Notes under the pieces: generated by a model
Database searches by the model: none
The model's input: the letters and a program-made list of their open reading frames with translations, nothing else
Told to the model about the DNA's origin: nothing
Position numbers and translations under genes: made by a program
Source of the DNA: Boswellia sacra
Taxonomy: Eukaryota; Streptophyta; Magnoliopsida; Sapindales; Burseraceae
Reading direction: 5' to 3'
Length of the DNA: 64,000 bases
Assembly (NCBI GenBank): GCA_013180625.2
Contig: SNVD02013846.1
Coordinates: forward strand, 20,318 to 84,317
Shown: in pieces, positions 36,886 through 47,631 of the stretch
Numbering within the stretch: position 1 is the stretch's first letter
How the letters are laid out: each line of letters opens with the position of its first letter

Positions 36886-38539
36886 AGGGGGTTGGCACTG
36901 TTCGTTTGTGTATCCAACAGGGGTGGCAATGTTTTTCTCCCCAAAATTAACTCATTATTTACTTCTAACATTATCACCCATTGCACTGCTATTTATAATA
37001 AAGTCTAAATTATTTGTGATTTTTTTCGACAAAAGTAAATATATCATTTGCATTTTGCATAATATGTTAAATTAAAATCATTAAGATAGGATATATATGT
37101 AATTTAGACTTTATTTTTTATTTTGATTAGATTGATTGCTAATGAATCTCTAGTATAATTCATCAATCAATTATATTACTTTGCAATGTTAATATATTTA
37201 TAAAATTTATATACAAGGTTAACATTGTATCACTCATAAATATTTATTATATTGATTTTCATTAATTTTTATATAAACATTATAAATATAGAATTATTCA
37301 TTATTTTTATAAAATTACTTAAAATTTGTGGGGATTTGGAAATCGGTACATTTATCAAATCTATTATTATTGCATTTTTTTTTTGCAAAACCATGGAAAT
37401 TAAGTGTAAATAGCTTATAACAAAACTAAGAATTTGAAATTATTGTGCTATGAGAAAAAAGTTTTTGAGCATTTGACGAAATTGAATTTTAAAATTGTTA
37501 AACTACTAAAAAATTATAAACATGTATTGCAAATTAGATTTACAAAATCAAACTTGAATATGAAGAGCAAAATATAAATAATTTTGTAAAATATTTTATA
37601 AATTAGTATATATTCTTATAATATAATAAAAATTAAATTACTAAGAAAATAGTTGCAAGGCAGCAACCATCACCACCGTGACCAATGGTGAGCAGTAATC
37701 TACTATAATATCATTTTATGGTTAGTATAAACGCCAAGGAAAGCTCCAAGATTTGGTTACCAAATATTGCTATATTCGTTTAGTAATTTCGTTTTTATCA
37801 AAGATTTATGTTTATTAATTAGACGTGATTGATTTTCAAATTAAAAAAAGAATATATTAATATTAATTACAAATAATTATAAATATACAACAAAGTTTTA
37901 TAACTTTTTAAAGTATATAATTTATACGTTAGAACCGGTATGTTTCCACTTTTTCAAGTAAAACTTATTAAAGTAGATCTTTTTGGATTATAACTTTCGA
38001 AAGTAAAGCTTTTATTATAAAGTTATTATTTGATTGATGACATAAATATAGATGAACTTATTATAATTAAATTATCAAAACAGAGTTTTTTAATAAAGAA
38101 AGAATAAAATAAAATATTTAAAATTATATAAGTATATATTTAACATTTTAAAACTTAGAAAAGCTTAAAAAGATCTTTTTCTAGAAACTTTAATTTTAAA
38201 CATAAAACAATTTTTTTAATCATTTATAAGCTCTTATTAGGTGACAATCAAATGATAAAAAAAAATAAAAAGAGCTTTTAGTATTAAAAATACTTTTTTG
38301 ATTAGTAGAGTAGAGAAGCTTAAATAAACACTCTCTTGTTAATTTTTATTTTATTTATTAAAAATTTTTAATTTTTTTAAATTTTTTTCTAACCAATAAG
38401 TTAACGAGATTTCAGATGGTATATATTCAAACTTTTTTTTTAAATTTATTAGTTAATATATTTTTGAGTTTATATTAGTTTAAAAGGAAAATTTTTATAT
38501 TTTATGAAAAAAAATTCAGATGGCCGAAACCCATCTCAA
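36886..38539. other. AT-rich spacer, no gene seen
   Basis: AT-rich intergenic DNA with no supported gene or mobile element. The motif CAGGGGTGGCAATG at about 36,920 resembles one hAT end, but no partner end was found. Confidence 0.55.
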
Positions 38540-39468
38540 AAATTTTTATGTCATAACCACTTTCTTGATAAAAAGACCCAATTACCGTTATTATTCAATG
38601 TTTTTTCAAAGCCTTATTTCTCTCTCTTCAGATGACCGAAACCCATCTCCCTCTCTTCAGATTTGATTTAATTTCTATGAAATTTGAATTCGAGATTTGA
38701 ACTTCCGAAGGATTTGTGAACTTATTTAAGGATAAATCGAGTGTTATAATGTGATTTTTATAGGTTAATGCGTGTGAAAACCAATGAAACAAGTTGTGAA
38801 TTCAGTGTTACATCACGAAGAAGAAGACACTCGACACTCGAAAACAACCTGTCAAGTCGTGTCGAGTTATGTAATGTCGAGTTTCGAGTGTTTGTCGAGT
38901 GGTGAAATATCGAGTATCAAGTGTTGTCGAATGGTGAAATGTCGAGTGTCGAGTATTGTCGAATGGTGAAATGTCGTGTATCGAGTGATAAAATGTGTAG
39001 TGTCGAGTATCAGATATTTATCGATTGTCGAGTGTCGAGTTCCTCGAAAATAGATTGTTATCGAGAATCCGACACGACTCGACACGGCTCGACACATACA
39101 TATTGAGTGTCGAGTTGTGTCGGATATAAGTAATGTCGAGTGTCGAGTTATGTCGGATATAAGAAAGTGTCGAGTGTCGAGTTGTGTTGAGTATCGAATG
39201 TCAAACACGCAAGTCTCCGCATGATATATAGCTCTAAATATATCCCTACTCTTAATTTTTTTTAGTCCCTATAGTTTATAATATAACAATTTCATCTATA
39301 GTTTGTAATTTGACAATTTCATCCTTGAAAAGAGTTGTGTCAAATAAAAGTAATTTCAAAGAGTATTTGAGTCCTTTTATCAAGAAAGTGCCTATTACAT
39401 AATTTTTTTCCGATAATTATCTATCTCTCAACGAGACCCCTAATTTTACCTATTTTCCCAATTTTCCC
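38540..39468. mobile_element. MULE-derived non-autonomous element related to 24,267-36,876
   Basis: The right end, read on minus, starts GGGAAAATTGGGAAAATAGG and continues with GTAAAATTAGGGG, matching the large MULE's terminus. An inner inverted pair ACTTTCTTGATAAAA occurs at about 38,560 (plus) and about 39,385 (minus). Between them lie CGACACTCGAC repeats. The left terminus is truncated or too diverged to place, and no TSD was found. Confidence 0.6.
38825..39210. repeat. GTCGAGTGTCGAG repeat cluster
   Basis: About 25 copies of GTCGAGTGTCGAG-type motifs with short variable spacers, the same motif family as at both ends of the large MULE. It generates spurious open frames on both strands. 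Confidence 0.85.
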
Positions 39469-41180
39469 TAAAATATACCTAGGACGGTTAGTTGCCCAAA
39501 ACACAATCCTGCAAAGCCTCTTTCTTCGTCTTGCTTGGGCATGTCTAGGGTTAGGGTTCGATTAAGGTTCAGGTTCTGGCTTATTTGGCCATTACAGACA
39601 GGGTACGCCCAATCGGTCCAGTCTTTCAGAGCACCTTCTCGCCAATTTAAGGTTCATACGATCGAAATGTCAAGGTGAGAGAGTATGCATTTCTTTAATG
39701 TTTACTTCCTTCTCCGTACTATGACTAATGGAAAATTTTTGTTCGTAGATGATGTGCTCCTCTCTGACATGTCCCAGTGGGAGAGAAATGCTTATCTGTC
39801 AGCAACGAGTTATGGGTCCAAGGTTAGGCTAGCCATACAGGAACACAAGATGAGTTTGCCCGCTGTGCGCGATAATCAGGTTCTGGTACTGCGATTAAGT
39901 TCATGAGTGATTATGTGCTTCTCAGGGGAGATTTTGATTGATGAGAATCTTTAAAACTCAGTCATTATGCGTGAGGACTATACACACTGATGTCCTTCTT
40001 GCATGTCTGTTAATTGATGAGGAGATAATTTCTTTTTATTTATTTATTTATTATTATTATTATTATTTACTTTTAAGTGAGAAATGATAAACCGGCCAAA
40101 AAAAGGGTCCAAAAATTTAGAAATTCAAATACAATACTTTGTTTCTTTAAATAAATGATACATAATATTAAGAAATTACATTTGGTTGAAATTTTATAGA
40201 AACAGTTATTCATATATATATGTGGCTTTTTTTTTCTTTTCAAATTGAAACCAGTTTTTCATATAAATAAACATGTTTTTCAATATTAAAAATATTGGCA
40301 CTGGAAACCAAATTTTTAGATGGTAGCTTAGTTTTCAGGATTTGTTTTCAGATTTTGAGTCAAATGCACCCTAAATTCTAAATTGTTAACTGGTTCTTGA
40401 GGAATGATTGAACATCTGTCGTCCCATAATAATTTTACCATATTTGTTGTACTGGTACTCTCAGTCAATTTGTTCTTTATTATTTGATGAATAGAGAATT
40501 CATATGCTGCTTTCCCATTTTGTTTTGTCCTTTCTCAGTCAGTTTGGAATTAGTTTTTTAGATACTATCTTGTCAATAAATTGTTATCATTTTCCGTTTG
40601 TGGAGGAGTTCTCTGAAGTTGAAGACAAACTGTGTTTAGTTATTGCCCCTTCATGTTTCACTGACTTGATAGTAAGACAAAAAAGAAAGAAAAAACTTGA
40701 AAAATGAGAGATATATCCTGTCACTCACTGCTGTAGCGTTGGAAAAATCATGGCTTGACATTCCCTTTGCAAAGGCTAAATATGAATATTGTTGTGGTGT
40801 GCTTTTGCAACTTCGCTACAGACGGATAATTTACTTTTTGTCTTCTTTTAGTATATAAATAATATGTGTTAATGGTAGAAAAGCCTATCTGGTCAGTTGA
40901 ATGAAAGAGCTAACTAGCTCATGCTAATTTTTATCTGTTGAGTCCAAAAACTCTGCTTTGGTTTATGAGTAATTTGTTGTTTTCTCATAATGGCTGTATC
41001 TGCAGGTCATTCTGGCCATTTTGATTGGACTCTTAACTATTCTGACGTGGCATTTCACTCGCGATTATACTACAAAATCACTTGATACTTTGGCCTGTGG
41101 ACTTCGTTATGAACTTCTTGAACATCCCATGCTACGGATGTGGAACATCCTCAACTCCAGCTGAGATAACAACAGCTCAA

Positions 41181-41282
41181 GTGAAGTTGTAGGAGTATGT
41201 CATTAGAAGATACAACAAGAAAACAACTAAAGTGAAGTTGTAGGAGTATGTCATTAGAAGATACAACAAGAAAACAACTAAA
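41181..41282 (+). repeat. 51-bp exact tandem duplication in an exon
   Basis: Two exact 51-bp units (41,181-41,231 and 41,232-41,282) encode VKL-stop-EYVIRRYNKKTTK twice. The length is a multiple of three, so the frame is kept, but each copy contains the same TAG stop. The stop therefore predates the duplication. Confidence 0.9.
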
Positions 41283-41520
41283 GCTAAGCGTATTGAGGTT
41301 CGTGATTAAGTATTGTTCGATTTTATTCTCTTCCAATGTGGTTACCTCATCATAACAATCTTTAGACTACAATTTGGTAATAATATTAGTAATTCTTTTT
41401 GAGAAATGTTTGAAAAATAAATTCTCTATTGAGGTGAGTTAATAAGAAGAGGGAACGTGATCAATGGATTAGAGGATAGAGTATTGTTAGATTGTATATT
41501 TTGTATTTATTTAATTTCTA

Positions 41521-41650
41521 TAGAAATTAAAGTTAAAGAATTGCACTTTGAAGGTTGACCAGTGATCTTCGAATGTTGTGGAATATAGAAATTAAAGTTA
41601 AAGAATTGCACTTTGAAGGTTGACCAGTGATCTTCGAATGTTGTGGAATG
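41521..41650 (+). repeat. 65-bp exact tandem duplication in an intron-like region
   Basis: Units 41,521-41,585 and 41,586-41,650, starting TAGAAATTAAAGTTAAAG, are identical or nearly so. Copy A has one unit at the corresponding place. Confidence 0.9.
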
Positions 41651-43649
41651 TATGTGCTTTTCCGTTGTTTTTATTCTTATTGAGACATGACGTTAGCACC
41701 TGTGTCATTATCGTTGTTGTTATGTTCTCTAGCGATCTCGATATCTTTAGAGGGTCAAAAGTTGGCTTGATATATGTTTCATAATCTCCAAGTAATGTCA
41801 TATTTTTAGTTCAGTTATCAAATTTAGATTCTTACTTACTTGATCCCTGTTTGTTTGTTAAAATCAGGAATTATTCTCAATATTTTGTAGGCTAGGATTT
41901 GGTGAATGTCATAATGGTGGCAAAGAGCCCCTCGTATTTAAATTTATAAATTTTCTTTTCAGTAATGGTAAGTGCCTATGGGATTTTATACTTTCTTTCA
42001 TTGCTCTATCTTTTTTTTTTTTTTTTTTACCCCTTTATTTGATGCCTTAAAGCTTCATAATATATTGCTCGTTTTGCTATTTGAGCTTTAGCCCTTTTTT
42101 CTTGAGAATTATATTGTCTTTTATGAGCAAATCTTAACTTTGTTGATTGTGATTTTGTCACTTAAATTAAGAGGACACTTTCTCTATTTCATGTTGTCCT
42201 AAATTGAATATTTTATGCAGGTCAGCTTCTCCCCTTGATCAATTAATTTTGGCTTGTATGTACCTTACCCTCCTATCCCATTGGAATGGTGGAGCTGAAT
42301 GGTTTAATTCCTTTCTTTATCCCCAACCCTAACAGTACCAATAAACTTTTGCTCACTTAGCCGAGCAGTTACGTTATCGAACCTCTACAAAAATCTCTAA
42401 CGCCCACAAAATGACTGAAACATGGATTATGGAAGTGCAGGAGTCATACTCCTAGCAATAAAGTCTGCGTTCAACATCCCTTCTATTTACTTTCAAAAGC
42501 TTGTCCAAGAAGTTAGCCAAGTTTTTTGAGGAGTACGGGTGATAGAAGTAAGCGAAGTTTACGGTGTTAAACAGTTTCTGTTGTTGAAGGTAAGTGCAAT
42601 CAATCTGATAAATTTCAATATCCTTTTCAAGATAAAGATGAAAGCAGTTTATATCTCTAATAATTCACATATGAAGCTTGTCCATCTACCATGTCAAATT
42701 TCAACTATATTGTACTGCAATGCCCTTTAAACCAACGTTGATGGGCTGCTAGTTACTGGAATGATAATCTTCTCTTGCTTAGAAGTGGGAAGTTATGAGT
42801 TTGCTGCAAATTCATAATTTAAACACTGGCATTTTTGTAATTGGATGTTCTTAAGCTGTGTGATTTGCCTAAAAAATTTGCTTTACTTTGTTAGGTTACA
42901 TTTACCAGAACCTCTTATTCAATCATTCCTGTCTTATCATGCAATTGTTCACAACCTTCATTTTGCAGGATCTTATGATGGCATAGCCTTGAGGTAAATA
43001 TAAGAACAAAATCTCAGCAAGGTTCCACTGCTTAATCAATGGCCAAAAAAGAGACAACCTACCAAGGTGAGACATTTTAACAACCGAGGAAAAGAAACAA
43101 GCGACATGTGTATTTGGCGACTAGGCGAGCAATACGAAGCAAGCAGCCTAAATTGTGAAAACAGTGTTGTAGTGCAGCAAAACAAATGTCACACTGCTAA
43201 GCAAAGCAGTGGTAAGACTCCGACATGTTGTTACAGAATGTCCGTACAGATCTAGCAACTCTCCATGCTTGTTACAGTGGTACAAAGTCTAGTTATAGGT
43301 TTGTGGTTGCTAGTTTAGTTGATATTTTAGGATAAAGATATTGAATGTCGAGGGTATCGTTTTGGAACTATTATTTGAACGATGTTTGAGTAAAAATATA
43401 TAACACTTGAAGATTGAATGTTTCTAACTTACGTTGTATCATTTTTTGGTATTGGCGATGCAATGATCTTAGGAGTGCATCCTACCGTATTTCGAAATTG
43501 GCAAACGGTGGCATTAACATTGTTTTTATCAATTAGTTGATCGAAGCATATAAATTTAAATAGCTTAGCATTTGTGTTTAGATTGAAATATTAATATTTT
43601 AAATAATTGAGTGCGTCATAGAACTAATCGCGTGTATTTTCTTATGCAG

Positions 43650-43908
43650 TTCAATTTTCACTGGTATATGGTAATTCTGAAAATTGCAATATACCAGTAA
43701 AAATTGAAAGCGCTCCTCTTAAGTGGGATGGTATTTTCAAGTTTCATTGGTCGGTGGGATAAAGCTAGGTAGCTTGAGGTATAGTTTCTACCAACAGGAA
43801 AATATTATATATCTCCCCGATCATAATGTTACTGTTGTTAATTCTCAAGCTACATCGACATCGGGAGAATCATTTGCTTTCATTGCTTTTCTAAAATTAG
43901 AGAGGTGA
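43650..43908 (+). pseudogene. Exon-like remnant of unidentified gene
   Basis: An acceptor-like CTTATGCAG precedes an open frame QFSLVYGNSENCNIPVKIES continuing APLKWDGIFKFHWSVG. The frame then shifts and continues as YLPDHNVTVVNSQATSTSGE and SFAFIAFLKLER, ending at a donor-like GAGGTGAGT at about 43,904. Residue use and flanking splice signals suggest a real exon with one frameshift. I do not recognise the family. Confidence 0.4.
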
Positions 43909-44010
43909 GTGACTTTATCATGTTCGAAATACTGATTTGTTATATTTCAAAATTTTTGAAATTATTATTTGTAGTCCATTCTTTCTAACACATGTGTATA
44001 TATACCCTTA

Positions 44011-45587
44011 CAGGGCGTTTGGTATGGGGGTTAGGAATCTTGACAATGGGATTTACATTACTGGAAAAGTAAAATATGGGAATCTGATTTATGGGAAAGT
44101 AATATTACTGTGTTTGGTTGTCTACGAAAATCTTTTTATTGATTACTATATGAATTAAATTATAGTGTTTAGTTATACACAGGAATATTAATTTTGTTGA
44201 TTATATTATATGAGTAAACTTAATAATTAAAATTTTTCTAATATTTCAAAAATACTTACATTTTTGTCTTGTTCTAGTATACTTGATAATTTTGTTCATT
44301 TCTAATATATTAATAAATTTTACAATTAAAATTTTCTCAATATGTGAAAAATACTACTTAATTTTTTATATTCCATTTGAAACTAAAAAAATTAATATAA
44401 AATTTTTCTGATATGCTAATTTGTTATTCCTCTCTCCTTAAATGATATTTATTCTTGTGATTATAAATTTTTTAAATTCAATATAATTTACTACAAATAA
44501 TTTTTAAATTCATTATAAATTACTACAAATAGTTTTTTAATTTATTAATAATTCTCTATTATCCTATATGATACATGTGAGATAAAAAAGTGCTTATTTT
44601 ATTTGATATGTGAGCAAATTTTATAATTAATTTTTCTAATATGTAATACTTATATTGTTTTTCAAGTTCTAATATACTATAAGAAAAAATATGTTCTATC
44701 TAAAGAAATATCAAAAATTCCAAATCCCAAATTGCTTTTGTCTAATTGAATTATTCTTACAATCATATTCCAAACAACCGAAAAATACAAACAAAATATC
44801 TAGAAATTTCAAATTCCATACCCAGAAATGAAAATATGCAGAGATTTAGAAACACAAATCCCAAATCAAATAAAAAAAGAAATAAATTGTTTCTTTCTAT
44901 TTTTTCACAAACAAGACAAAAAACGCAGAAACAAATCACATGGCCACTGGAAGACACTGCAACCCCTCATGTCCACGGCGAAATCACAAAACCACTACTG
45001 CAAAAGTCGCACAACGATCGATCTCAGATCTAAAATCGCACCACCACCACTTCAAAAATCAAACAAAAATCACACAGCCACCACAAAACTAGTGATCTAT
45101 CATCCTGTCGTTGCTGTCGTCGCTGGCCACTACAAGCGCCACCAAGACAAAAGAAGAGAGATCTAGGTTTGGGTTGCTTAGAACTTGAGACAAAGGGAAG
45201 AAAGAGAGAGAGACATAGGCGGCTGGGATTGTTTAATAGTGGGATTTTACTTGATTTTTCATTCGTTTTGAGTTAGGGATTTTGATTTAATGATGTTAAA
45301 AAAGGATTTTGGTAGAGAGGGGAAGAAGGAAGAAGACGATTTGTTGATTTGTTGGTGTTGAAATGGAATTTCAGTGGTGGGCTGATTTTGGTGAAGATGA
45401 GTTTTACTTTCCCGTTAATCTCAAACTCAAAGGATGAGAGGGGTTGATATTACCCCTCTCTGCAGTCATCTGAAGCCCACGGGAAAAATACTTTCCCGAA
45501 TTAAAAACAGTAAATAAACAAACCAAACATGAGATGGGTTTCACTTTCCCAGTCCCGCGAGGACATGACCGTATACCAAACGGCCCC
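44011..45587. mobile_element. PIF/Harbinger-like non-autonomous element
   Basis: Inverted ends GGGCGTTTGGTAT and ATACCAAACGGCCCC with a 3-bp TTA duplication (44,008-44,010 and 45,588-45,590) fit PIF/Harbinger. Subterminal GGGAAAGTAA motifs recur inverted near the right end (CGGGAAAAATACTTTCCCG, TACTTTCCCGTT). No transposase is seen. A gene-like, less AT-rich segment at about 44,930-45,170 may be captured host DNA. Confidence 0.75.
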
Positions 45588-45590
45588 TTA

Positions 45591-46627
45591 GTTCATCATC
45601 AATGTAACAGAAGAAGTTCTAAACTAGTAGATTTTTTTAACTACGTAACATACTGCAAAGCAAAAATAATAAACATTAACAATTATTGACTTGGGGTTAA
45701 TCTACAATAAATAAACCAAAACATTAATACTAATTTTAATTAATTTGATCATGAATAAATTTTTAAAATCACTCTTATATAACTGGTAAACAAAATTTAT
45801 AGGTTCAAACTAATTTAAACTAATGGATTGAATGACTATATATATGTGTAACAAAAAAGAATTTAATGGTTGAAAATGACTATGAGGGAAAGGAATAGGA
45901 CCCAGCAATATTAATGAAAGGACTTTCCCATAAAATCTTTTAAAAGTACATGTTTCAAACCAAACTTATTTATTGGGGGAGACATAGACTAATGTGCTAC
46001 GAATTCATAAAAATAAAATAAAAATGTAAGTAGATTGAAAATTAGACTTACCACATTGGTATATTTCGATCAATTACAGATCAGAAAAGGCTCAGATTTA
46101 ACCAGATGAACATTTAATGTGTTTAGGTAACTGGTATCTATAAAATTTGCTGAAGCGTCAAATTGCGATATTCTGTAAGGAGCAGGCTGGTTTCCAGGCT
46201 TCCAGGGCAGCATCTGTTGGCTACACAGCTACTAGGACTGCTTGGTCACTCGAAGTGGCCACCTTTTGTTAACGAATTAAATTTGACATTTCACTGCTCA
46301 AACCAAACCCAGTATTGGAAGTTGACTAATTCTTTCTTTATTGAATAAAATTGATATCATATTCCTTTTATTTTTTTTCTCCATGGACCTCTCAATGGAA
46401 CGCAGGGAGAGAAATAGTGACGGAGAAGATATTGATAAAGTGGCTTTTTCTGATTGAATCTGAAATGTACCGAAAAACTAATTCTGAAAACTCTTTGAAA
46501 ACCCACCAACCATTGCAGAAGGAATCAATTTATTAATATAATTTATTGATACTTGGATTTTATTTACCAATAATTAAAAAATTCTGTATAATTTTATTTA
46601 TAAAAATTTGTGTTTAAAGGTCTCTTT

Positions 46628-46629
<2 letters not shown>
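45591..46629. other. Spacer with a possible terminal exon remnant
   Basis: Mostly AT-rich and featureless. At 46,185-46,262 a frame reads AGFQASRAASVGYTATRTAW and SLEVATFC before a stop, after an AG acceptor-like site. Its composition suggests a last exon, but no family is recognised and no upstream exon was linked to it. Confidence 0.25.

Positions 46630-46672
<43 letters not shown>
46630..46672. repeat. (AT)n microsatellite
   Basis: About 21 uninterrupted AT dinucleotides, just upstream of the decayed hAT transposase. Confidence 0.97.
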
Positions 46673-46677
<5 letters not shown>

Positions 46678-46967
46678 TTTATTAGTTTCCTTCAAAATCC
46701 TAGTAGAAGACAACTGTTTGTCGAATTTTCATACAAAATTGCTTTGACACTTAAAAGTTCCATTTATTCGTGTTTATTGTTAATTAGTAATCTAGTCTTA
46801 CAAATGGTTTTTAGAAAATATAAATCATGGTATGAAAAAATTAACAAAAAAAGAAAATTAGAAAAATTAGTTGAATCCCAAAAAGAAACTCTTTATAAAT
46901 TTGTTAAAATCAATAAAGATAATATTGGTGAAAATTCAATAATTAAGCAAAATCAACACATACTAAA

Positions 46968-47181
46968 GAGTAATGCTACTCTTACAAACTACTTATACAA
47001 ACTCATCCATACAAACTGACGTGGCATAATGTGATCTGATAAATAAATGCAGTGATTTAATAAATATATATTAATAATAAATGACATTAATTAACATGGG
47101 TGATGTGGCGATCACATAGGGATGTCACATCAGTTTGTATGTGTGAGTTTGTATAAATAGTTTGTATGAATAGCATTACTC
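46968..47181. mobile_element. Mutator-type MITE, copy 1
   Basis: A 214-bp foldback element with inverted ends GAGTAATGCTACTC and GAATAGCATTACTC, flanked by a perfect 9-bp TSD CATACTAAA (46,959-46,967 and 47,182-47,190). Confidence 0.93.
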
Positions 47182-47208
47182 CATACTAAAAGAATCTATT
47201 AAAGGAAA

Positions 47209-47408
47209 GAGTAATGCTACTCTTACAAACTGCTTATACAAACTCGCCCATACAAACTGACGTGGCATAATATGATTTGATAAATAAATACAGTGATTTG
47301 ATAAATATATATTAATAATAAATGACATTAATTAACATGGGTGATGTGGCGATTACATAGGGATGCCACATTAGTTTGTATAAATAGTTTGTATGAGTAG
47401 CATTACTC
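47209..47408. mobile_element. Mutator-type MITE, copy 2
   Basis: A 200-bp copy with the same inverted ends, flanked by the 9-bp repeat TAAAGGAAA (47,200-47,208 and 47,409-47,417). Confidence 0.93.
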
Positions 47409-47417
47409 TAAAGGAAA

Positions 47418-47631
47418 GAGTAATGCTACTCTTACAAACTACTTATACAAACTCACCCATACAAATTGACATGGCATAATATAATTTGATAAATAAATGC
47501 AGTGATTTGATAAATATATATTAATAATAAATGATATTAATTAACATAGGTGATGTGGCGATCACAAATGGATGTCATATCAGTTTGTATGTGTGAGCTT
47601 GTATAAATAGTTTATATGAGTAGCATTACTC
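47418..47631. mobile_element. Mutator-type MITE, copy 3, plus partial end
   Basis: A 214-bp copy directly after the second TAAAGGAAA. No third copy of that 9-mer follows. Instead 47,632-47,673 repeats one terminal part (TACAAACTATTTATACAAAC), a partial fourth end. Confidence 0.88.

Larger units (their letters stand above)
39475..43620 (+). pseudogene. Host gene copy B, decayed, unidentified membrane protein
   Basis: Paralogue of the gene at 4725-17,000. The leader at 39,480 is followed by a first frame containing RVRPIGPVFQSTFSP. An exon-like block at 39,749-39,905, after acceptor TTCGTAG, reads DVLLSDMSQWERNAYLSATS and ends VRDNQVLVLRLSS. A block at 41,006-41,318, after acceptor CTGCAG, starts VILAILIGLLTILTWHFTRD, a probable transmembrane helix, then LACGLRYELLEHPMLRMWNI. 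After NSS the frame must shift to read AEITTAQVKL, a TAG interrupts it, and 51 bp are duplicated. Later intron-like DNA (42,120-43,615) matches copy A. A late block reads QWPKKRQPTKVRHFNNRGKE and stops at 43,255. The family is not recognised. It is almost certainly non-functional. Confidence 0.6.

Noticed and set aside
44828..45166. 112-codon ORF in the Harbinger-like element
   Set aside because: Overlapping frames of similar length and Lys/Thr/His-rich low-complexity content; no transposase motif. It may be captured non-coding host DNA.
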